Below are positions 56,275 to 64,000 of a DNA stretch of 64,000 nucleotides, piece by piece. The DNA lies in NCBI GenBank assembly GCA_011799875.1, contig JAAAXO010000121.1, positions 1 through 64,000 of the forward strand, written 5' to 3'. The translations under genes were made by a program, and so were the position numbers. How positions within the stretch are numbered: position 1 is the stretch's first letter; every line of letters begins with the position of its first letter. Source of the stretch: Thinopyrum elongatum. Lineage: Eukaryota > Streptophyta > Magnoliopsida > Poales > Poaceae. The notes below the pieces were generated by a model. It made no database searches, had not been told where the DNA came from, and saw nothing but the letters and a program-made list of their open reading frames with translations.

Positions 56275-56879
56275 TGAGTGCAGGAAGCCTTGGACGAAAT
56301 ATACAAGATGTCACTTCATAAATTTCGTCCAGAGGCTATTATAGGTGCTGCGTCACCTTATTATTGGGCCAGGCCCATGTAATTTCGAAATACTTGAGTA
56401 TAGGCTGTTTTTAGAGTCCGTATGTGTGGGGAAACAAGAGATAGGGTTGGTTTCGAACCCCTCCTTCAAGGGCCACGAAATCCCCTCCTCTTCCTCCATA
56501 TATACAGCCCTTAGGGCACCGTTTAGACTTTGGGATTTGTTTAGTTAAAAGTTAGCCATTGCAACTTCGTGTACTTCGTTTGTGTCCAACGACCAGACCA
56601 AGACCGCTTTCGGATCCCCACCATTATCAATACTTCATCTATATTCGCAATATTCAGATTGCATTATCATATTCTTGCTTGTTCTTCGATTGCGTGCAGG
56701 AATAGACCTTCGTGGTCAGGCTGATCGTGCTTCCAGCATCGTCAGTAACCTCAGGAGATTGGTTTAGCGATTGCTAAGGCGCAACGTCGTGCACGTTTGT
56801 AGTCGGATCGTCAAAGTCGGCTCCACCAAATCGATAGTTACCATCTCATCGAAAGATCGGGACACCCTCGCCTCTATCA
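55968..56879 (+). repeat. CRM-B LTR B6, type 1 (chimeric)
   Basis: 912 bp, starting TGATGAGAACATC. The R-U5 is CRM-A-like. It is followed by AGTACTCAC, which is the start of an inverted CRM-A leader, so it lacks a normal right flank. Confidence 0.9.
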
Positions 56880-56881
56880 AG

Positions 56882-57508
56882 TACTCACAGAGCCAAAACA
56901 GACTTCGTATGAAAAAGATATGCCTGTTTTACTAAACACTGCGCAAAACAGATTCCAATCCGAATTCAGCTACGAGATTGAGTCTAGATAGATCCGAATT
57001 TTGTTTTTTTTTTCTTCTCTCTTTTTTTTCTCACACTTTTTTTTCTTTTTCTTTCTTTCTTTTTTTCTCTAACTTTTTTTAACTTTTTTTTCTCTCTCCC
57101 TCTTTCCAAAACAAACTAGATAAGATGTAGATTGGATCAAGCACAGATGTGAACGACCTCAACTATGATTATGACAATGAACAGTGGGTAGCACGATGTG
57201 GAAATTGATGGATGGGATGGTGGACAGCGGAAGGAATAACGATGCAGCGGCGGCGTGACTAATGTGAACAGAGCTCGAAACTCTAAACGAACTAGACACC
57301 AAGACCAGCAACTGAACACGACGATGCAACCGATAATTCAATAATGCAAACAATGAAAAGAAAATTGCAAAGGCTCGACTGGCTTGGACAAAGGATGAAT
57401 AGATCTAACTTTTTTTTGTGGCTTTTTCTTGAACAATAGGTAAGAAAATAAATCTAATCTAGGGAAAACTGGAAATTCTCACCGAGCAACCTGAAAACTG
57501 ATACCACT
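56882..57508 (-). mobile_element. CRM-A 5' leader, inverted
   Basis: Reverse complement of the first about 600 bp of the CRM-A leader, with the purine-rich tract (as T/C) at about 57005-57110. The primer-binding site is at 57498-57506 (CTGATACCA on plus). It is truncated at 56882 and joined head-on to LTR B6. Confidence 0.85.
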
Positions 57509-58488
57509 TGATAGAGGCGAAGGGCCCGATCTTTCGATGAGATGATAACTATCGATTTGGTGGAGACGACTTTGAAGATCCGACTACAAACGTGCATGAC
57601 GTTGCGCCTTAGCAATCGCTAAACCAATCTCCCGAGGTTACTGACGATGCTGAAAGCACGATCAGCCTGACCACGAAGGTCTATTCCTGCACGCAATCGA
57701 AGAACAAACAAGAATATGATAATGCAATCTGAATATTGCGAATATAGATGAAGTATTGATAAAGGTGGGGATCCAAAAGCGGTCTTGGTCTGGTCGTTGG
57801 ACACAAACAAAGTACACGAAGTTGCAATGGCTAACTTTTAACTAAACAAATCCCAAGCAAAAAGCTACTAGATGGATCTACTTATATAGGAGCAAGGGGT
57901 GGCGGCCAAGGAGGTGGGAGGACGTCCCAAGGCAGCCTAAAACTAACCCTAGGTCATACAAGGCCAATGGGCCCAAGTGGAGGTGATGCAACACCTTTGG
58001 ACTTGTAGTTTGACTCGGATTCTGCTACAGCGTCAGATTGTTTCGACTACAACTCAACGCTCCGGATGAATTTTAAGGTGAAACCAATTGGGTTAGAAAG
58101 AGCACGAAATCTACTTTCCAACAAAAAAAGAATCACCCAATTCGGAGTCCGTATGAAATAGTTCTTGGCGTTTTGAGTCAGGTATGTCTGTGCAGTCCGA
58201 ATCTGAATCCAGAACGTGAGAGACTTGGACTCTATCTTCTCTTGGCCCAAAAGTGACGTGAGAGGACTTTTTGAACAGCACCTAAACTTATCTTTTTCCC
58301 TTATCTTCATATGTGAATTGTACAAATGTCCCATACACCTGCAATTAGACATGGCATAAAAGTTTGTGAAGTATTTTTGTCGTGGATGACACAAATAAAT
58401 TATTGCATAGTTTGCATTAGAAATCACCTCACAAATATACATGTATGCAATATTTTTGGTCATATCCAAGGTAGTCATGTCCTCATCA
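57509..58488 (-). repeat. CRM-A LTR, inverted (5' LTR of a truncated element)
   Basis: 980 bp, ends TGATAGAGGCG and CCTCATCA on the plus strand. Differences from the 24052 LTR are mostly substitutions at a few percent, so this is an older, independent insertion. It abuts LINE sequence at 58489. Gag and the other LTR are missing. Confidence 0.9.
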
Positions 58489-60165
58489 GCGGGGATGAGC
58501 TGAGCACTTGCGCAATAGTATTATTCTTATCGCGTGCAATGTTGTATAAGCCTGGGTATTGTTCTCGGAGGCTAGCATTGCCTAGTCAGATGTCTTCCCA
58601 AAAACGTATCTCCGACCCTTCCTTTATCGCGAAAGACCCAAAGCGAAAGATATGTTTCTTTGCCGCCATTAGGCCGGCCCAAAAGTGTGAGTCTCCAGGT
58701 TTCCAATATACCTGAGACACTGGCTTTTGGCCTATATACTTATTGCGCAGCATGGTTTGCCAAACACCATTCTCAGTAAGAAGTTTGAACAACCATTTAC
58801 TAAGTAAGGCCTCATTCTTGACCTGCAGGTCATGAATACCGAGGCCACCCTGGTCTTTCGGCCTACAAACCACGCTCCATTTGGCCAGCCTATATTTTTT
58901 CTTTTGACCATCTCCTTGCCAAAAGAACCTGGACCTAAAATAGTCCAGTCTTTGCAAGACCCCTTTTGTGAGCTGGAAGAACGAAAGCAAATAGAGAACC
59001 ATATTTGTGAGGATAGAGTTTATTAAAACCAATCGTCCTCCAACTGAGAGCAACTTGCCTTTCCAGCTGCTGAAGCGTTTCTCTAGCCTCTCCTCCACAT
59101 GCTTTCACTAAGCAATGGTGAGACGCCGATAATGAATTGGTATTCCCAAATATTTAATTGGGAATTGTCCATGTGCACAACCAAAAAGGTCAGCATAATC
59201 GGCCGCTGCCTCAACGGCTTCTCCAAAGCAGAACAATTCACTTTTATGGAAGTTAATCTTAAGACCCGACATTTGCTCAAACGCTGACAACAGAAGTTTC
59301 AGGTTTCTAGCCTTGTCTAGGTCATGTTCCATAAAGAGAATTGTGTCATCGGCATATTGCAGAATAGAGAGACCACCATCCACTAGATGTGGCACTACTC
59401 CTGTAATCTGGCCATCCTGTTTGGCGCGCTCAATCAGAATAGCCAACATGTCAACCACAATGTTAAATAACATTAGGGATATGGCGTCACCCTGTCATAG
59501 TCCTTTTTTTGTCTGAAAGTAATGGCCGACATCATCATTGACTTTGATGGCCACACTACCTCCAGTTAAAATTTTTTGGATCCACTTGCACCATTTATCG
59601 GAGAAGCCTTTCATCCTTAGGGCTTGTTGGAGGAAAGACCATTTGATCTTGTCATAGGCTTTTTCAAAGTCTATTTTGAATACTACTCTACTCATGTTTT
59701 TCCGGTGCATCTTATGGACGGTCTCATGCAGGATTACTACGCCATCGAGTATGTTCCTTCCTTGCATGAAAGCTATTTGAGATGGCCGGACAACATGGTC
59801 AGCTACCGAGTTTAATCTATTCGTCGCCACTTTGGTGAAAATCTTGAAGCTGACATTAAGGAGGCATATGGGTCTGAACTGTTGAATCCGTTCGGCCTCT
59901 TTAATCTTCGGCAACAAGACAATCTCGCCAAAATTAAGTCTGAATAGGTCAAGTCGGTCGGCATGAAAACAATTGAACAACTCCAAAAGGTCAGACTTGA
60001 TGATATCCCGAAATTCTGATAGAATTCTGCGGGGAAACCATCAGGGCCTGGAGCTTTGTTATGTTCCATTTGAAACACCGCAGCTCGCACCTCCTCTTCT
60101 GAGAATGGTGCCATTAGGATATCGTTTTCTTCTGCCGTGACATGTGGAATATCATGTGTTCGTGT
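58489..60165 (-). pseudogene. L1-type LINE, reverse-transcriptase part, broken
   Basis: Read on the minus strand from about 60165: FSEEEVRAAVFQMEHNKAPGPDGFPAEFY (RT entry), a frameshift near 60010, then FRPICLLNVSFKIFTKV, DFEKAYDKIKW, the catalytic YADD (about 59352), FPIKYLGIPI, SWKGKLLSVGGRL and FFWQGDGQKKKYRLAKW. Stops interrupt it: TGA near 59492 (expected CGA), and TAG and TGA near 59105 (expected GAG and TGG). The endonuclease half is missing, and the 3' end is cut by the CRM-A LTR. The RT would copy LINE RNA at the nick. Confidence 0.88.
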
Positions 60166-61180
60166 TCGATGAGTTTTTATACATTACTAATGTTAATCAT
60201 TATTATTATTTGACATTTTGACACAGGTAATCTATGTGAGACATGGCTTGTTATCACATGCATACATCACTTATGCATGCACGATTCGACTAAAAGAAAG
60301 AATTTGTGCATGCATGTAACAAGACTTTGTTCATGGTGCATAGACTAATACATATACGTATTCGGGTATTAGCGGCCGGCCGGCGAGCTCACGCACGTAT
60401 GTACCTGAATACCCGTTCATTAACATCCAAAGTATATGTACGTAGTTGCATACCTGTGGCCGGCCGGCGAGCTCGCGCGTACGTATCCGAATACACATAA
60501 AAAGGAAAGATTGATCGATGAGTTTGATCCTACACGCACGCGCCTAAGAAGAAAGAAAAGGCCAGCTTGAAAAGGAATCGGCTGCACCAGAAGGAAAGAA
60601 AGGCGCCGGAAGCCATTGTATACGTACAGAGGTTGTGTTTCCTATTCTTTCTACAGGCTTGGCTCTCAAGAAATCAATGAAAGGAATAAATGGATTTGTT
60701 TCCTATAGTCATTACGCGGCCGGACGAGCGGTGCCCTATGCCTCAGCCTATATATATAGAGGCAGATCGTACCCAGCAGGCCAGACGACGCAGGAGGGCA
60801 ACGCATCCAGAGGAGAAACAACGCACACCCAAGGCGAAGGAGGAGGCAGCCGGCGGAGACGAGGCGCACACAAGGAGGAGAAACGCGCCCGTGGCGGCAG
60901 CGTAGAGGACGAGACGCGCCCGTGGCGGCAGTGTCGTGGAGATCGAATGAACGGCGGACGTGCGTACGCGCCGGCCGTGGAAATACGTGCGGTGGAAGAG
61001 ACGCATATAACCATACAATAATCTTCTTCTATGTGCTATCATCTTATTTTGCAGGATAACCAAGGACATCCTGGAGCACAACAAACCCACGCAGCCGACG
61101 CATGCAGAGGGGAGAGATATTCATCCGGCGTCATTGCATCTAGCAGCCGAGCAAGAAGGAGCACTCTAGAGGGGCCGTCA
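60166..61180. other. Unrecognised segment, possibly LTR or leader of the next Gypsy element
   Basis: TTATTATTATT near 60200 and a TATA-like TATATATATAG at 60749-60759, followed by a purine- and GC-rich stretch with short Arg/Glu-rich frames (60690-61021). The position upstream of a Gypsy gag fits an LTR with R-U5, but no paired LTR is in view. Confidence 0.3.
60374..60474 (+). repeat. Direct repeat with a GGCCGGCC core
   Basis: GGCCGGCCGGCGAGCTC occurs at 60374-60390 and 60458-60474. Both are followed by C-rich ACGCACGTA/GCGCGTACGTA and then CGAATAC or TGAATAC. Unit length is about 84 bp and the copies are imperfect. Confidence 0.6.
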
Positions 61181-61199
61181 CCTTCTTCCTCAAGCTGAT

Positions 61200-62170
61200 G
61201 GACGGAGGCCTGGAGGTCGCGAGGATGCCGCTGCCCTACCGTGGTGGATGGCGGTGCGGAGCTCGCCAAGACGACGCCAATCACAAACATCATCAACACC
61301 CGGGCCGACTTCGAGCATGCCTTCTTCAACATCGGCAACACACTACTGCACATTCCTATGTGTCTCATCGGACATACGCGCTCTTGGTTGAGTGACCTCC
61401 CGCCCAACTCCACCAACACCCGGGCCGACTTCGAGCATGCCTTCGAGCATGCCTTCTTCAACAATTTTGAGGGCACATATAATGCAATAGGGCGACAACG
61501 AGTCCGTCCATGACTTTGTTGCATGGTGACTCAAGAAAGAGAAACACTTTCACAAATATATCCGATGAAAATGCCATCGAGACACTTGTCAATGGCGCGC
61601 ATGACCCCTTCCTCCACTACAAGCTCGGTAAGAAGAGGGGAGAGAGCAAGCTAACATCAATGGCAGCCCTCATGAAGATAGCCAATGACTATGCTAGAGG
61701 CGAGGAGACCAGATGGGCAGGTCAACGGCCCATGCCAAGCCTGAAAACCGTGGAGCCCGCCAGCAGGGACAACTCCAAAGCCCGCAGTAACAGAGGCAAG
61801 GAAGAATGCAAGAGGAAAGAAGAGCAAGACTCAGAGCTAGTCACTGCAGAAAGCGAGCCGGAAGAAGCCGGGACAAAGAAGCAAAGATGGGGTGGCAAGT
61901 CCAGGTTGTCTCCCCGCACCTATGAGGAAATTATGAGCGGACCATGCTTGTACCACAGCTATGGAACCCACAAGGCAGCACACTCAACGCGAGAATGACA
62001 GCTCAACGAGCAGTTCATCAAGGAGAAGAGAAATTACCCCGGAGGAGACCTCGGCAATAGTGAGGCACCCCCCAGTTCCAGTAGCCCGCCAAGACTCACA
62101 GCCTCGAAACTCAAGCCAACGGGGGTTCCCCAAAGATGTACGCCGGGTCAACATGTTAATATCTAAGCTG
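61200..62170 (+). pseudogene. gag: Gypsy gag, broken
   Basis: Frames on the plus strand give RSWLSDLPPNS (about 61380), FEGTYNAIG (about 61470), then SDENAIETLVNGAHDPFLHY (61558-61617), AALMKIANDYARGEE and a Lys/Glu-rich tail. This is the order of Gags in Tat/Athila-type grass Gypsy elements. A 118-bp duplication adds a second RADFEHAF, and frameshifts split the capsid region into three frames. The final knuckle is not readable. Confidence 0.7.
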
Positions 62171-62199
62171 AGGTGAAGGAGGCACACATGTCAGCGGCA

Positions 62200-62692
62200 C
62201 CCCACACGCGCGCCACGAGACACAACCGATTCCTCGAGTGGTTGGAGCACACCATTTCTTTCGGACAGGAGGATCACCTAGACCACATAGCCAGACCAGG
62301 CCGGATGCTCTGGTCACAGACCCGCTGATAGGAAGCTACAGGTTTTCCAAAGTCCTCATGGATGGGGGCTCCGGCATCAACATACAATACATCAGCATCC
62401 TGGACAAAATGGGGATTCCACTGGACGTCCTCCGTCCGTGGCCACGGAATTTTGCGGGATAGTGCTGAGCTAGACGATGGAGCCCATAGGCCAAATAAAG
62501 CTGGAGGTCACTTTTGGTGTCGTGCACAACTACCTCTGCGAGTTGATCTGCTTAGAGGTTGTGCCCTTTCCAGGAGGGTACGACGCAGTCCTCGGGAGAA
62601 CGGCCTTCGCCAAGTTCATAACAATCCCATGCTACGTCTACATGAAGTTGAAGATGCTAGGGCCATACGACATCATCACCACCAAACAGTAA
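62200..62692 (+). pseudogene. Gypsy protease region, broken
   Basis: ISFGQEDHLDHIARPGR, then TDPLIGSYRFSKVLMDGGSG with the protease DGGS (about 62362), FGVVHNYLCELICLEVVPF, and GYDAVLGRTAFAKFITIPCY with the LGR motif near 62590. The order matches Tat-type proteases. It is spread over two frames, with shifts near 62325 and 62455. After TTKQ it stops at 62690. RT is absent. Confidence 0.7.
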
Positions 62693-63602
62693 CCCGCAGC
62701 ACACTCTTGAGGCAAAGTCCGCTAGCCTCATACAGGTTGAGGCACGACTCGTTCGCACCATCAGCGGAACTGGAGGGACTACGGCAACAAAGGGCATCCA
62801 GGTGCCAGAGAGGAGGCCTCACGGTTACTATGAGGTCTGGAGGCCCCATCGGTACAGTGCAACGCCATAGCCACGCGTCCCCCTGGTAGAGCAAGCAACC
62901 ACCAAGGCCAGCGAAAGGCAGGAAGGATGCAAAATGAACAAGTCATCCACTACCCAGCTACCTTAGTAATTTTACATTCTCGTTTTTTACTTAAACGCAA
63001 TTTCAATCGTTAGACCTTGTGTAACCCTCATATTAGCTCGCTCATGTATTAAGACAACAAATAAAAAGTATTTTATTATGCAATCACTTCGTTATGTTTC
63101 AATACCTGTTATCTGTCCGCTAAAGAGTGTTGGACCTCCCTGGGGGAAGTTTGCGGATTGGTTCAAGAGATCTCCCTACTTATGAGACTCGGGGCTGCAT
63201 CATCATTTGGACCTCCCCATATTCGGTCTAGGGGCTGCATCTAGCAACCCCACAAATCAACACCCGAGGGCTGCATTCATGGTACACCAGCCTTTGTCGT
63301 CCAAACAATAGGGCAGCTGGTCAAGGGCTCACGACCGACCATGTCATTTGCATCGCGACACATAGTCTGACATATGTTGGGAATCTACCCAGAGCCCACA
63401 ACCACGTCTATGCAAAGCGCAAAGGCAAGAACGTCGGGCTCCCAAGGGGCCACTTTTCCAAAAACCAACGCTAGCACACGATACATTTTGGTTGAACATG
63501 GCATTCTCTCAACGGATTAAAAAGACACTGTATGACACAATGTGACGGGTCAAAACAAAATACAACCTTACAACAAAACCGTTCAAGATTTTTTATGCAA
63601 GT
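62693..63602. other. Post-protease segment without recognised genes
   Basis: Short broken frames to about 62930, then AT-rich DNA. GGGGCTGCAT occurs near 63195 and 63231 and a variant near 63268, a wording often seen near the 3' ends of grass Gypsy elements. Pol is missing, so the element appears internally deleted. Confidence 0.35.
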
Positions 63603-63824
63603 TTAACTTGCAGCCTCATCGCCCTTTGGTGCCCTCTTAATGATCCCCTGCAGGTCATAGGCCCCAACGGCATACACAACATCCTCGCCGACTACTTCAA
63701 AAATTTGCCTTGGTGTGCGGTCTCCGCGCATGGTACGCACTAGCGGCCATAGATTCATGTTGGGGTGGTGCACCCGTGATACTTCCTTTTTGTGATCCGG
63801 AAATGGAACAGAAAGTACCCACAC
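63603..63824 (-). CDS. Small minus-strand ORF of unknown function (73 codons)
   Basis: Balanced composition and a plausible sequence (TPRQIFEVVGEDVVYAVGAY, ending KGDEAAS). It lies antisense to the Gypsy fragment. Antisense ORFs near the 3' end are known in some Tat-lineage elements, and this could be the end of one. No upstream continuation was followed with certainty. Low confidence as a gene. Confidence 0.3.
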   Translation of the reverse strand: MWVLSVPFPDHKKEVSRVHHPNMNLWPLVRTMRGDRTPRQIFEVVGEDVVYAVGAYDLQGIIKRAPKGDEAAS

Positions 63825-64000
63825 CTATTTCCCCATAGGTGACCCTGGGTTATTGAACCCATGAGAGGAAGGTCCCCTTGAAGCTAGGGTCTCTAGCAAG
63901 CTTTTGTTAAATAAACAGTTCCAGCTTTTGAACAGATTGAAATCAACAACCTTGAGTTGAACACTTATAATAAAAAGAGGTACGGGTATGAGGCCTTAAT
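63825..64000. other. Window end, nothing recognised
   Basis: No coding or repeat structure visible in the last 176 bases. Confidence 0.3.

Larger units (their letters stand above)
42273..56879 (+). mobile_element. CRM-B mosaic array with six LTRs
   Basis: Six direct-orientation LTRs: B1 42273-43184, B2 43877-44788, B3 46984-47905, B4 48240-49161, B5 49168-50080, B6 55968-56879. Between them lie, in order, leader only, leader plus gag, short leader, 6 bp, gag tail plus pol, then an A-type leader plus RT-to-integrase. Most LTR starts sit exactly on truncated internal sequence. The gag half at 46983 and the gag tail at 50081 belong together, with 24 bp missing judged from the left copy. B1/B2/B6 are 912-bp type 1; B3/B4 are 922-bp type 2. 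No flanking duplication was found. Confidence 0.85.

Noticed and set aside
47113..56306. Repeated 69-codon minus-strand frames in each CRM-B LTR
   Set aside because: They are the antisense of the conserved integrase tail; their conservation follows from the sense coding and LTR identity.
42273..56879. Interpretation of the direct LTR array as a CRISPR-like or satellite array
   Set aside because: Units are 912-922-bp LTRs with unequal internal sequences, primer sites and pol genes; there is no spacer regularity.
60635..61021. 128-codon Arg/Glu-rich plus-strand frame as a host gene
   Set aside because: Composition reflects purine-rich DNA, other frames are equally open, and no homologous domain is apparent.
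1..64000. tRNA and rRNA genes
   Set aside because: The initiator tRNA-Met-like words are the primer-binding sites of LTR elements only 9-11 bases long; no cloverleaf or rRNA segment was seen.

Overview
The window looks like centromeric or pericentromeric DNA of a Triticeae grass (wheat, Aegilops, rye or barley type). I see no complete host gene. Almost everything recognisable is LTR retrotransposon, with one LINE fragment and one Stowaway MITE. The main evidence is a cluster of CRM-clade (centromeric) Gypsy elements of the Cereba/CRW and Quinta type. Their LTRs start TGATGAGGACAT and end CTCTATCA, their primer-binding site matches initiator tRNA-Met, and their integrase frame runs into the 3' LTR. 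A Sirevirus-type Copia element and a BARE/WIS/Angela-type Copia fragment are also present. Family names come from recognition of LTR ends and protein motifs, not from a search.

Layout. 1-8.4 kb: badly decayed Gypsy-like DNA (an LTR-like block at 1.5-2.76 kb, minus-strand integrase remains at 6-6.8 kb). 8.4-10.9 kb: an inverted copy of the nested junction found at 23.2-25.8 kb. 10.4-11.6 kb: a diverged tandem repeat carrying a MITE. 12.2-17.8 kb: a broken CRM element (LTR, leader, gag, PR, RT, RNase H) fused to an Angela-type Copia remnant (pol, LTR, leader, gag; 17.8-23.2 kb). 23.7-42.3 kb: a Sirevirus-type Copia on the minus strand (5' LTR, gag, pol, a large extra ORF, 3' LTR); its 3' LTR is split by a very young non-autonomous CRM element (CRM-A, 24052-28814, two 982-bp LTRs with one difference seen). 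42.3-56.9 kb: a mosaic of six direct-repeat CRM LTRs with pieces of leader, gag and pol. 56.9-58.5 kb: an inverted CRM-A 5' end. 58.5-60.2 kb: an L1-type LINE on the minus strand. 60.2-64 kb: a Gypsy gag-protease fragment and unrecognised DNA.

How the parts relate. Three LTR types recur. CRM-A is 982 bp. CRM-B type 2 is 922 bp. CRM-B type 1 is 912 bp and is a chimera with the U3 of type 2 and the R-U5 of CRM-A; the switch lies about 30 bp after the TATA box. That is where first-strand transfer between two co-packaged RNAs would put it. CRM-A has no pol: its 680-aa frame is a Gag followed by an unrecognised cysteine-containing region, so it should depend on an autonomous CRM. The array also contains an in-frame fusion of Gag to the LTR-encoded integrase tail.

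Caution: roughly the first 23 kb carries many single-base indels, in coding and non-coding DNA alike, whereas the right part shows mostly clean substitutions. The inverted arms share one insertion event, yet differ far more than the two LTRs of that insertion differ from each other. Much of the apparent decay on the left may therefore be sequence error.
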